From Vogesella indigofera (GTDB taxonomy: Bacteria > Pseudomonadota > Gammaproteobacteria > Burkholderiales > Chromobacteriaceae): 64,000 nucleotides of DNA. Location of the stretch: contig NZ_JAQQLA010000001.1 of the NCBI RefSeq assembly GCF_028548395.1, forward strand, positions 299,675 to 363,674, written 5' to 3'. Position 1 is the stretch's first letter. Each line of letters starts with the position of its first letter. This document shows positions 56,152 through 64,000 of this stretch, piece after piece. The notes under the pieces were generated by a model. It was not told the DNA's origin. It saw nothing but the letters and a program-made list of their open reading frames with translations, and did no database searches. The position numbers and the translations under genes were made by a program.

Positions 56152-57087
56152 TCACGCCTCCCCAAGCTGCCAAGGCGGGCCGGCAGAGAATTGATCCTCC
56201 AGCCATGATTTGAAGGCGAGCGTGCTGGCGGCGGCAAATTTGGCCGACGGGCGCACCAGGTAGATGCCGCCCACGGCGCCCAGTTGCCAATCCGGCAGCA
56301 CGCGTAGTAGCCGGCCGGCGGCAAGATCGCGACTCAGCAGCCACTCGCCGGCAGCCAGAATACCGACCCCGGCACGGGTGGCGGCGAGCAGCGACTCGCT
56401 GTCATTGCTGGTTATTGATCCAGTGACCGTGATCGACTGCTGTTGCTCGCCACTGCTCAGCTGCCATTGCGGAAAGGTGGCAAAACCACTGAAGCGCAGA
56501 CAGTTGTGGCCAGCCAGTTCCTGTGGCTGGGCCGGCACCCCGTGCGTCGCGAGATAGGCGGGAGAGGCACACAAGATGCGGCGATGCTCGCCCAGTTTTC
56601 TGGCGATCAAGCGGCTGTCGTGCAGCTCACCGATGCGGATGGCCAGATCAAAGCCTTCGGCGATGATGTCCACGAAGCGCTCGCTGTAGTCTGCCACCAG
56701 CGATACTTGCGGATGGGCAGCCAGAAAGGCTGGCAGCATGGGCGCCAGCCATTGCCGGCCCATGGCGGCCGGGAAGGCCACACGCAGCACGCCGCGCACT
56801 TTCGCTGCGCCGGATGCCGCTTCCTGCTCTGCGGCGGTAATCAGGCCGATGGCGGTGCGTAGCCGTTGAGCCAGTTGCGCACCGGCATCCGTCAGGCGCA
56901 GTTGCCGGGTGGTGCGCTCGATCAGCCGGATACCCAGCCGTGCCTCCATCGCCGCTACCCGCTTGGAAACCACGGTTGGGTGGCGCTGCAACAGGCGGCC
57001 GGCGGCCACGAACGAGCCTTCGGATGCCACGGCGAGCAGGGCGGCGATTTCGTCACTGTGCTGGTTGTCGAGCAAGTCGTGCATCAT
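56152..57087 (-). CDS. LysR-family transcriptional regulator
   Basis: 311 residues. N-terminal winged helix (ALLAVASEGSFVAAGRLLQR, RLIERTTRQLRLTDAG) and a periplasmic-binding-like effector domain. It overlaps the stop of the upstream oxidoreductase gene (ATGATG start at 57087 or 57084), so both form one operon. It probably autoregulates through the palindromes upstream of the oxidoreductase. Effector unknown. Confidence 0.9.
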   Translation of the reverse strand: MMHDLLDNQHSDEIAALLAVASEGSFVAAGRLLQRHPTVVSKRVAAMEARLGIRLIERTTRQLRLTDAGAQLAQRLRTAIGLITAAEQEAASGAAKVRGVLRVAFPAAMGRQWLAPMLPAFLAAHPQVSLVADYSERFVDIIAEGFDLAIRIGELHDSRLIARKLGEHRRILCASPAYLATHGVPAQPQELAGHNCLRFSGFATFPQWQLSSGEQQQSITVTGSITSNDSESLLAATRAGVGILAAGEWLLSRDLAAGRLLRVLPDWQLGAVGGIYLVRPSAKFAAASTLAFKSWLEDQFSAGPPWQLGEA

Positions 57088-58058
57088 GGTCTCAGAATAA
57101 TGGCTCCGGACGAGCGTCCGGACTCAAGGTCGGCGTGGGCGCTTGCCACGTCGGCCAGCGCGTAGCACCCCCAGATGTCTGGCGTAATGATCCCGCTGTC
57201 GATGGCGGCCAGTACGTCCTGCGCCCGTTCCTGATATTCGGCAATAGTGGCGGTATGGGCGGCCAGCGATGGCCGGGTGAGAAACAGCGAGCCTTTGGCA
57301 TTCAGGGTGGCCAGTTCAACCGCTGCGGGCACGCCGGAAGACGCGCCGAACGACACCATCACACCGCGTGGCCGCAGGCTGTCCAGCGACGCCTCGAACG
57401 ACAGCCTGCCAATCGGATCGTACACCACGTCCACCTTGCCGCCGCCGGTAATGCGGCCAACCTCGGCGGCCAGTGTCGCGGGGTCGAACACCAGTACCGC
57501 ACCGCAGCCCAGTGCCTCGGCCCTGGGCACGCTGGCGGCCCGGGACACGACACCGATCACGAATGCGCCCAGCTGCTTGGCCCACTGCGCCATGAGCGCC
57601 CCCAGCCCGCCGGCCACGCCGTAGAGCAGCATGGTGGTGCCCGGGCCAACGGGGTAGGTGCTCTTGAGCAGATACTGGGCGGTAAGCCCCTTGAACATCA
57701 CCGCGGCGGCGTCTTCACAGGACAGGCTGTCCGGCAACTTGACCAGCCGCTCGGCCGGATAGAGCCGGCCACTGGCATACGCGCCAAGCGGGCCGTTGGC
57801 ATAGGCGACCCGATCACCCACCCGGACGTTGCTGACGCCATCACCGACGGCGGTGACTTGCCCGGCACCTTCCAGCCCCAGCCCCGAGGGCAGCGGGACT
57901 TTCACCACGCCATTGCGCTGCATCACATCCAGATAGTTCATCCCGATGGCGACTTGCTCAACCCAGGCCTCCCCCGGCCCCGGTGTGGTCATGGCGGCTT
58001 GTTCGATCTGCAAAACTTCCGGGGTGCCAAATTGCTGAAAGCGGACAACTGCAACCAT
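57084..58058 (-). CDS. Zinc-independent NADPH:quinone oxidoreductase (MDR family)
   Basis: 324 residues. GroES-like N-terminal domain (NYLDVMQRNGVVKVPLPSGLGLEGAG) and Rossmann motif (LLYGVAGGLGALMAQWAK), with VYDPIGRLSFEASLDSLRPRG. It lacks the zinc-binding cysteines of true alcohol dehydrogenases, so a quinone oxidoreductase or crotonyl-reductase-like enzyme is expected. AAGGAG precedes the ATG. Co-transcribed with lysR. A dispersed 11-mer lies at 57452. Confidence 0.88.
   Translation of the reverse strand: MVAVVRFQQFGTPEVLQIEQAAMTTPGPGEAWVEQVAIGMNYLDVMQRNGVVKVPLPSGLGLEGAGQVTAVGDGVSNVRVGDRVAYANGPLGAYASGRLYPAERLVKLPDSLSCEDAAAVMFKGLTAQYLLKSTYPVGPGTTMLLYGVAGGLGALMAQWAKQLGAFVIGVVSRAASVPRAEALGCGAVLVFDPATLAAEVGRITGGGKVDVVYDPIGRLSFEASLDSLRPRGVMVSFGASSGVPAAVELATLNAKGSLFLTRPSLAAHTATIAEYQERAQDVLAAIDSGIITPDIWGCYALADVASAHADLESGRSSGAIILRP
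57452..57462 (-). repeat. Dispersed 11-mer, minus orientation
   Basis: Exact copy in the quinone oxidoreductase gene, same sense as the gene. Confidence 0.6.
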
Positions 58059-58138
58059 CGTGGTCTCCTTGCGGTGTGGGGGAGTGCTTCTGATACGGAT
58101 GGTTGGAATTATGTGAACGCTCAATGAATTGAACAATG

Positions 58139-58174
58139 ATGCAATTTTGCATTTCATTGCTGCAATATTTGCAG
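58139..58174. promoter_or_regulatory. Paired TGCAA/TTGCA palindromes upstream of the oxidoreductase-lysR operon
   Basis: ATGCAATTTTGCAT (58139-58152) and CTGCAATATTTGCAG (58160-58174), centres about 21 bp apart, two helical turns, 80-115 bp before the oxidoreductase ATG. Good candidate recognition and activation sites for the LysR protein. Confidence 0.45.
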
Positions 58175-58274
58175 TAATTGCGGCTGTCTCTTGCCTGTGC
58201 CGGCAGCAAGCCGCTGGGGTGGCCGGGCACCAGCGGCTAACGCGAGCGCGGCCGTTGAGCAAACCGGTGGCGAC

Positions 58275-59624
58275 TCAATAGGTGTAACGACTGATCACAT
58301 GCTTGACCTTCTGCAAGGCCTGCTGCAGCGCCTCCAGTCCGACGGAGCCCAGCGCCAGGCGGAGTGCGTGCGGCACGGAGGTGGACGTGGCGAAAGGCTC
58401 CGCCGTCGATACCGAGATCTGCTCGTGCTGCAGTGCCGCCACCACTTGGTCTGCACGCACTTCTTCGCCCAACGGTAGCCAGAGAAAATAAGACGCCGGA
58501 TGGCTGATGTAGCACAGCCCTGATAGCTGGCTGCCGGCCAGCAGTTGCCGGCGTTGCGCATCGTCGCGTTTGGCCGCTTCCAGCCGCGCGACGGTGCCAT
58601 CGTCGAGCCAGCCGCAGGCGATGGCGGTCATCACGCCTGGAGTGTTCCAGCTGGTGGCCCGGATGGCGCGTTCGATGGCCGGCACCCACTTGGTCGGGGC
58701 GGCGACGAAGCCGACACGCAGCCCGGTGGCCACGCTCTTGGACAGGCCGGAAACGTACACGGTGATCTCGGGGGCCAGTGCGGCCAACGGTGGCGGCGGC
58801 GCTTCCGCCAGGAAGGCGTAGGCGGCGTCCTCGATGATCAGCAAGCCATGGCGGCGGGCGATCGATACCAGCCGCTCCCGCTGCGCCGCACTCATCACCC
58901 AACCCCGCGGGTTGTGCAGGGTCGGCATGCTGTAGACGGCGCGTATCCGGCGATGCTGGCACAGCCGTGCCAGCGCATCCAGATCGGGGCCTTGCCCGGT
59001 GGCCGGGATCGGCAGCAGTTCAAGGTGCAGCGCCTCCGCCAGTACTTTGAAGCCGGGGTAGGTGAGGGCGTCGGTGGCGACGACATCGCCCGGCCGCAAC
59101 AGCGCCATCGCCGTCACTGCCAGCCCATGCTGGGCGCCATTGACGATCAGTACCTGCTCGCCCCCGACCGCCACCCCGCGGTTTGCCAGGTGGCGTGCCA
59201 CGCTCGCCCGCTCGTGTGGACGACCGCCATGCGGCTGGTAGCGCAGCAGGCTCTCCAGATCACCGGCGGCGGCCAGCTGGCGCAAGGCGTCACGCAGCAA
59301 CTCGGTCTGGCCGGGTAGGGCGGGATTGTTGAAGTTGAGATCCACCATGCCGGCTGCCAGCGCGTGCTGGTCGATGCCAAGGCCGGCAGGCAGCGAGGTG
59401 TCCCTGACAAAGGTACCGCGACCGGGCTCGCCGCTGACTAGCCCCATCGCTTCCAGTTCGGCGTAGACCCGCGTGGCGGTGACCAGCGCGATACCTTCCT
59501 TGGCGGCCAGTTGGCGGTGCGTTGGCAGCCGCGTGCCTGGTGGCAGCTGGCCGGCGCGGATGTCTGCGGCCAACGTATCCACCAATCGTTTGTAGCGTGC
59601 CCGGGCCATAAGGAATATATCCAT
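58275..59624 (-). CDS. MocR-type regulator: GntR winged helix fused to aminotransferase
   Basis: 449 residues. N-terminal GntR winged helix (about 8-75; YKRLVDTLAADIRAGQLPPG, YAELEAMGLVSGEPGRGTFV) joined to a fold-type I aminotransferase domain (YQPHGGRPHERASVARHLA, VYSMPTLHNPRGWVMS) with the PLP lysine in VSGLSKSVATGLRVGF. Such proteins sense PLP or amino compounds. ATG at 59624; an ATG at 59609 is possible. Divergent from the DJ-1/PfpI gene, its likely target. MocR-type describes the architecture only. Confidence 0.88.
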   Translation of the reverse strand: MDIFLMARARYKRLVDTLAADIRAGQLPPGTRLPTHRQLAAKEGIALVTATRVYAELEAMGLVSGEPGRGTFVRDTSLPAGLGIDQHALAAGMVDLNFNNPALPGQTELLRDALRQLAAAGDLESLLRYQPHGGRPHERASVARHLANRGVAVGGEQVLIVNGAQHGLAVTAMALLRPGDVVATDALTYPGFKVLAEALHLELLPIPATGQGPDLDALARLCQHRRIRAVYSMPTLHNPRGWVMSAAQRERLVSIARRHGLLIIEDAAYAFLAEAPPPPLAALAPEITVYVSGLSKSVATGLRVGFVAAPTKWVPAIERAIRATSWNTPGVMTAIACGWLDDGTVARLEAAKRDDAQRRQLLAGSQLSGLCYISHPASYFLWLPLGEEVRADQVVAALQHEQISVSTAEPFATSTSVPHALRLALGSVGLEALQQALQKVKHVISRYTY

Positions 59625-59635
59625 GACAATTTTTT

Positions 59636-59649
59636 GATTGTATTGATTG
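59636..59649. promoter_or_regulatory. Direct-repeat operator candidate between MocR-type gene and DJ-1/PfpI gene
   Basis: GATTG-TATT-GATTG lies within the 76-bp divergent region. MocR-group regulators often bind direct repeats. Assignment is inference. Confidence 0.35.
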
Positions 59650-59700
59650 TTGGGCATACGCTGGGGCGTCGCAACCTGATTCGTACCGAAAGACGGCACC

Positions 59701-60315
59701 ATGCACATCGCTATCCTCACCTTTGACGGCTTCAACGAACTCGATTCTTTAATCGCGCTCGGCATTCTCCACCGCATCAAGACGCCCGGCTGGCGTGTGT
59801 CGATCGCCAGCCCCACCGCAAAAGTCCGTTCGATGAATGGGGTGGTGCTCGAATCGCACATCTCACTGTCCGAGGCCAGCCAAGCGGATGCGGTGATCGT
59901 GGGCAGTGGCATGCAGACGCGGGAGGTGGTCGCGGATGGCGCGCTGATGGCGCAAATGCAGTTTGATCCATCCCGGCAGCTGCTGGGCGCGCAATGCTCC
60001 GGCACGCTGGTACTGGCCAAACTTGGCTTGCTGGACGGGGTGTCGGCCTGCACCGACCTGATCACCAAGCCCTGGGTACAGGAGGCCGGCGTTAGCGTGT
60101 TGCCGCAGCCTTTCTTCGCCAGCGGCAATGTGGCCACGGCCGGTGGCTGTCTCGCCTCACCGTATCTCGCCGCCTGGGTGATTGCCCGGTTGCAGGGTGT
60201 CGAGGCGGCCCGCAGTGCCCTTCACTACGTGGCGCCGGTGGGTGAGAAGGAGGACTACGTCTCCCGCGCCATGCGGCATGTCGCGCCGTACTGTGCACAA
60301 CCCCGGCTCTTGTAG
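59701..60315 (+). CDS. DJ-1/PfpI-family protein
   Basis: 204 residues of the DJ-1/PfpI glutamine-amidotransferase-like fold. The conserved nucleophile cysteine is in LLGAQCSGTLVLAKLG near residue 100, with the oxyanion glutamate-containing opening AILTFDGFNELDS. Members act as hydratases, amidases or stress proteins; reaction not readable. Divergent from the MocR-type regulator. Confidence 0.85.
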   Translation: MHIAILTFDGFNELDSLIALGILHRIKTPGWRVSIASPTAKVRSMNGVVLESHISLSEASQADAVIVGSGMQTREVVADGALMAQMQFDPSRQLLGAQCSGTLVLAKLGLLDGVSACTDLITKPWVQEAGVSVLPQPFFASGNVATAGGCLASPYLAAWVIARLQGVEAARSALHYVAPVGEKEDYVSRAMRHVAPYCAQPRLL

Positions 60316-60782
60316 GGATGCCGACCCCATGATTGGCATGGTCATTGCCGTTGTTGGTGATTTTTTCAAGTGATTGATTTTATATGGGAAATGTTTTTTT
60401 TGGTTGCTGCGGCCACTTTGCAGTGACCAGTTTTCCTCCTCCCTGCAAGGTTTGCGTGTCCAGTCATCGTCTGGACAAGTGGCAGCTAAGGCACGCTTGC
60501 TCAATCCCCGGAACTCTGTGGCTCTGGTCGGAGGGGACTAATTCTCATGATTATTGTTGATGCGCGTTAAAGCCGATTGGCATTAATGTTTTTCCCAAAA
60601 ATAAAAATATGTTATCAAAAGGCTGATGATTTTATATTAATTGCTTGTTTTGTCTTTTAAAAAAGAGTTTTTGTTAAAAAATATAGTGATATTTATCAGT
60701 TATTCACTGGTTTCTTGTTGTTTGATTTTTTGGAATCAGCTCAAATGTCATTTGCTAAAAATACGCGACATTTGAGGTGCTC
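60316..60782. other. AT-rich upstream region of the adhesin gene
   Basis: 467 bp, strikingly AT-rich compared with the window. No gene. It contains the hairpin at 60740-60776 next to the adhesin ribosome site. Several TATA-like stretches (60600-60720) make exact promoter choice unsafe. Low GC is compatible with H-NS-type silencing of a surface-adhesin gene. Confidence 0.6.
60740..60776 (+). promoter_or_regulatory. Hairpin overlapping the adhesin ribosome-binding site
   Basis: CTCAAATGTC (60740-60749) and GACATTTGAG (60767-60776) are perfect 10-bp inverted repeats with a 17-nt loop. The 3' arm contains the GAG of GAGGTG, 6 bp before the ATG at 60783, so folding would hide the Shine-Dalgarno sequence. 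Confidence 0.5.
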
Positions 60783-63700
60783 ATGAACCGCGCTTACATC
60801 GTTATCTGGAATGCAGTCACTAACACATGGCAGGTTGTCACTGAGATTGCCAAGCGGCACGGGAAGTCCAAATCCGGCCGTTCTGTTACTGGTGTTGCCG
60901 CAGCGGTAGCGTTCGCGTTCTCCGGCATTGCTGGCGCGGCCCCCCTGCCGACGGGGGGCAGTGTCGTCGCGGGTAGCGGTTCGATCAGCCAGTCCGGCCA
61001 GACCATGACCGTCAACCAGGCAACTAGCAAGATGGTGGTCGACTGGCAGAGCTTTTCGGTGGGAAGCGGCCATACCGTCAATTTTGTACAGCCCAATGCC
61101 AATGCCGTTGCACTGAACCGGGTGCTGGGTTCCGATGTTTCCGTTATCCAGGGTGCCATCAACGCCAACGGCAAAGTGTTCCTCCTCAATCCTAATGGCG
61201 TACTGTTTTCCCCTACGGCACAGGTCAATGTGGGTAGTCTGGTGGCATCCACTTTAAATATGACCACGGTTGACTTTATGGCTGGCAACTACCAGCTGAC
61301 CGGAGGCAGTAACAATGCGATTGTGAATCAAGGCAATATCACCGCCGCTGGTGATGGTAGCAAGGGCGGTACGATCACCCTGATCGCTGCCAAGGTCAGC
61401 AACGAGGGCTGGCTGACTGCGGATGCCGGATCGGTGCAACTGGCTGCCGGGACGGATGTCACCCTTGATCTGGGCGGCCCAGTCAAACTGCAGATCAGCC
61501 AAGGCGCATTGGATGCAGCCATTTCCAATGGCGGAGCGGTTCGGGCCGATGGGGGGCTTGTCTACCTGACGGCCAAGGCATTGACCGAACTAAGTAGCGC
61601 TGTCGTCAACAGCACTGGCGTGGTGCGTGCGCAAACACTTACCAGCGGTAAAAAAGGCGAGATCCTGCTGCTGGGCGATATGAAGGTCGGCACACTGAAT
61701 GTGGGCGGGGTGCTGGATGCCAGTGCGCCACAAGGAGGAGATGGTGGTGCCATTGAGACTTCGGCTGCCAATGTGCAGACACTTCAAGACCTGCAAGTGA
61801 ATGCTGGCGCCGAGCAAGGCCAGGGTGGCAGCTGGCTGATTGATCCATACAACTACACCATCAACGCCACGGCGGCCGGCAATATCGCTACTGCGCTGAA
61901 TACTGGTACCAATGTCACGGTCACCACCCAGTCGAACAATACTGCTTACGGCAGCACGGGCAGTGGTAGCGACAGTGGTGATATTACTGTCACCAGTGCG
62001 ATTACCAAGTCGGCTGGCGGTAGTGCCGCTCTAACCTTGCAAGCGGATAACAGCATCATCATCAGTGCGCCTATTAGCTCGACGGCTGGTGCGCTGGCCA
62101 TCAAACTCAGCGCGGCAAACAATCCTGGTTCCGCTACCGGTGGGGTCAATGTCGGCGCCGATCTGACGTCCAATGGCGGGAATATCCTGATCGGCGGGGC
62201 CGGCGGTAACCAGACTACGGCGACATCGTATGGTATCGGTTACGCGTTGAATCAGACGACGACTTCCGCAGCAGTAAAGATCGGGACAGGAGTTACCATC
62301 CAGTCAGGTGGCGGAAACATCACCATTAATGGCCAATCCAAGGCAACAACCAGTACATACGATGCGACCAAGGCCGGTGTGTACGTGATGTCCAATGCCA
62401 CGATAGATTCCGGTGGCGGCTACATTTTCATCAGTGGCAAGAGTACCGGGGATGCCAAAGTATTCGGTTTTGGCATCCAGGGTGGCTCTGGCACCACCAC
62501 CACCTTTAAAACCTCCGCGAATCGGGGCGGTATTGTGGTCGATGCCTGGAACACGCTGGACTCCCAAGGGGCTCTGGGTATGGTGAATAACGGCAGCCAG
62601 GCCCAAGTACAGTTTTATGCCCCCAATGTGGCTTATTACCTTTTCCGTATCAACGGAAACAATCAGGCCGCTGCTTTTACCCAGAATAACCCGTGCCATC
62701 CTGGCTACCCATATTGTGGCACCATGGTCATTCCGGGGGGCAACCAGAGTTACACCTCTGCCCAATACAACGTCACAACGCCGGCTACACAGGCGATCTA
62801 TGTGCTGACAGGTGACGGCACCAAGGTTTATGACGGTAATGCCACGGCCAGCAATGTCGTCTTGAGCACGATGGGCGGACCGAACGGCTTTAACGTGAGC
62901 GATCTGGGCACGCTGGCTTTTTCTACCGCCAGCAAGAACGTCGGCAGTTATAGCTCGCTGACACCGGACGACAGCAATCCTGGCAGCTACGCTTCCGGTA
63001 CCTACGCGGTGGGTTACTTCAACCAGGGTACCTACAGCATTACACCCAAGTCGATCAGCGCCGTGATCGGCAATAAGGTCTATGACGGCACGACGGATGC
63101 GGCGGTTTCATCCGTCGGGTTTATCACTGGCGATGCGGTGAACTTCAGCTATACCGCCGGTAATTTCTCACAGAAAGATGCTGGCAGCGACCTCAATGTC
63201 AGTGTGACCGGGATTACCTTGTCGGGTACCGATGCGGCTAACTACAGTTTGTCTGGAGGGACTTCTCTTACCGGTACAGCCGACATCATCGCTCGTTCGG
63301 TAGACCTGTCTGGCGCGCGTGTTTATGACGGTTCGACACATGTAGGCAACAACATCTTTACCCTTGGGAATCTGGTCGGTTCGGAAACACTGACGTTGAG
63401 TGGTGAAGGGACTGTTGCCGACAAGAATATCGGTACTGGCAAGGTCGTCACAACTACCGGGCTGAGCCTTGGCAATGGCAGTAATGGTGGTCTGGCATCC
63501 AACTACACCTTTGTGGGTGGAACCCAGATTGCCAACATCACCCCGGCACAGCTGACCGTTTCCGGACTGACGGCCAATGATAAGGTCTACAACGGCACGC
63601 TGGCGGCCACCCTCAGCGGTACGGCGGTACTGGCGGGCACCATCTACGAAGGTGACGGCGTCAGCCTGAGCGGCTCGGCAAGCAGCGGCAGCTTTGGCGA

Positions 63701-64000
63701 CAAGAACGTGGGCGACGGCAAGAGCGTCAGCGCCAACCTGGACGGCCTGAGCCTGAATAACGGCAACTACCAGATCGCCGGTGTGACCACTGCCTTGACG
63801 GCCAACATCACCCCGGCGCAGCTGACCGTTTCCGGACTGACGGCCAATGACAAGGTCTACAACGGCACGCTGGCGGCGACCCTCAGCGGTACGGCGGTAC
63901 TGGCGGGCACCATCTACGAAGGTGACGGCGTCAGCCTGAGCGGCTCGGCAAGCAGCGGCAGCTTTGGCGACAAGAACGTGGGCGACGGCAAGAGCGTCAG
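60783..64000 (+). CDS. Two-partner-secretion adhesin (TpsA, filamentous haemagglutinin-like), 3'-truncated by window
   Basis: Open for 1072 codons to the window edge. It begins with an extended type V signal peptide (NRAYIVIWNAVTNTWQVV, then AAVAFAFSGIAGA). The haemagglutination-activity/TPS domain follows (FVQPNANAVALNRVLGSD, FLLNPNGVLFSPTAQVNVG), the signal for secretion through a TpsB pore. From about residue 680 come repeated MBG/YDG-type modules with VYDG, VYNG and GLTANDKVYNG. The last two modules are near-identical. It should be exported to the cell surface. No TpsB gene is in view; it may lie beyond the edge. Confidence 0.9.
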   Translation, partial: MNRAYIVIWNAVTNTWQVVTEIAKRHGKSKSGRSVTGVAAAVAFAFSGIAGAAPLPTGGSVVAGSGSISQSGQTMTVNQATSKMVVDWQSFSVGSGHTVNFVQPNANAVALNRVLGSDVSVIQGAINANGKVFLLNPNGVLFSPTAQVNVGSLVASTLNMTTVDFMAGNYQLTGGSNNAIVNQGNITAAGDGSKGGTITLIAAKVSNEGWLTADAGSVQLAAGTDVTLDLGGPVKLQISQGALDAAISNGGAVRADGGLVYLTAKALTELSSAVVNSTGVVRAQTLTSGKKGEILLLGDMKVGTLNVGGVLDASAPQGGDGGAIETSAANVQTLQDLQVNAGAEQGQGGSWLIDPYNYTINATAAGNIATALNTGTNVTVTTQSNNTAYGSTGSGSDSGDITVTSAITKSAGGSAALTLQADNSIIISAPISSTAGALAIKLSAANNPGSATGGVNVGADLTSNGGNILIGGAGGNQTTATSYGIGYALNQTTTSAAVKIGTGVTIQSGGGNITINGQSKATTSTYDATKAGVYVMSNATIDSGGGYIFISGKSTGDAKVFGFGIQGGSGTTTTFKTSANRGGIVVDAWNTLDSQGALGMVNNGSQAQVQFYAPNVAYYLFRINGNNQAAAFTQNNPCHPGYPYCGTMVIPGGNQSYTSAQYNVTTPATQAIYVLTGDGTKVYDGNATASNVVLSTMGGPNGFNVSDLGTLAFSTASKNVGSYSSLTPDDSNPGSYASGTYAVGYFNQGTYSITPKSISAVIGNKVYDGTTDAAVSSVGFITGDAVNFSYTAGNFSQKDAGSDLNVSVTGITLSGTDAANYSLSGGTSLTGTADIIARSVDLSGARVYDGSTHVGNNIFTLGNLVGSETLTLSGEGTVADKNIGTGKVVTTTGLSLGNGSNGGLASNYTFVGGTQIANITPAQLTVSGLTANDKVYNGTLAATLSGTAVLAGTIYEGDGVSLSGSASSGSFGDKNVGDGKSVSANLDGLSLNNGNYQIAGVTTALTANITPAQLTVSGLTANDKVYNGTLAATLSGTAVLAGTIYEGDGVSLSGSASSGSFGDKNVGDGKSV
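63541..64000 (+). repeat. Near-identical 270-bp tandem repeats in the adhesin gene
   Basis: Unit 1 63541-63810 and unit 2 from 63811 (190 bp visible). Period is exactly 270 bp (90 codons); I count three base differences over the visible 190 bp, indicating recent duplication or gene conversion. Further units probably follow outside the window. Confidence 0.9.

Overview
The window is GC-rich chromosomal DNA from a free-living betaproteobacterium. The tight core-gene run maf, yceD, rpmF, plsX, fabH, fabD, fabG, acpP, fabF, the gene repertoire and a dispersed uptake-sequence-like motif suggest Neisseriales, probably Chromobacteriaceae (Chromobacterium, Vogesella or Aquitalea type). The genus is inference.

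Region 1 (1 to about 16.2 kb) is a myo-inositol catabolic locus. It holds an inositol-type ABC importer (binding protein cut by the window edge, ATPase, permease), an EamA-type exporter, an RpiR regulator divergent from iolC (fused to DUF2090), iolE, iolB and mmsA/iolA, a TauE permease and a LacI regulator. A second operon follows behind three spaced LacI-type operators: a TIM-barrel isomerase, an inositol dehydrogenase and a second inositol-type binding protein. iolD is not in the window.

Region 2 (16.2 to 21.0 kb) has a second LacI regulator divergent from a membrane di-iron oxygenase, a Rieske ferredoxin, a ferredoxin reductase and another TIM-barrel protein. This is the architecture of mocD, mocE and mocF of rhizopine (3-O-methyl-scyllo-inosamine) breakdown. 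With the mocC/mocA/mocB-like genes just upstream, about 13 to 21 kb looks like a complete moc-type module attached to an inositol pathway, probably for methylated or aminated inositols.

Region 3 (21.1 to 24.9 kb) has an aminotransferase and tRNA-Ser(CGA), followed by a 2.3 kb AT-richer island bounded by a perfect 103-bp repeat of the tRNA 3' half plus its terminator. The island has three small cargo genes and no integrase.

Region 4 (25.2 to 38.2 kb) is mostly housekeeping: a GIDE/EF-hand membrane protein with LemA, a DUF2520 protein, a tetrapyrrole-methylase-family enzyme, maf, the fatty-acid cluster, and pabB-pabC.

Region 5 (38.3 to 60.3 kb) is mixed: LysE with Lrp, a hypothetical protein, a PhnDCE-type ABC operon with a double-length permease, a polar amino-acid importer without ATPase, lgt, ilvD, a chemoreceptor, recQ bracketed by two copies of a terminal-inverted-repeat element, LysR with a quinone oxidoreductase, and a MocR-type regulator divergent from a DJ-1/PfpI gene.

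Region 6 (60.8 kb to the edge) is the 5' part of a large two-partner-secretion adhesin with near-identical 90-residue repeats.

The most unusual signal is a dispersed 11/12-mer, (A)GGTTGGCCGCA, with 20 exact copies found by eye, evenly split between strands. It occurs inside genes and as head-to-head pairs forming hairpins after genes, as neisserial DNA uptake sequences do.
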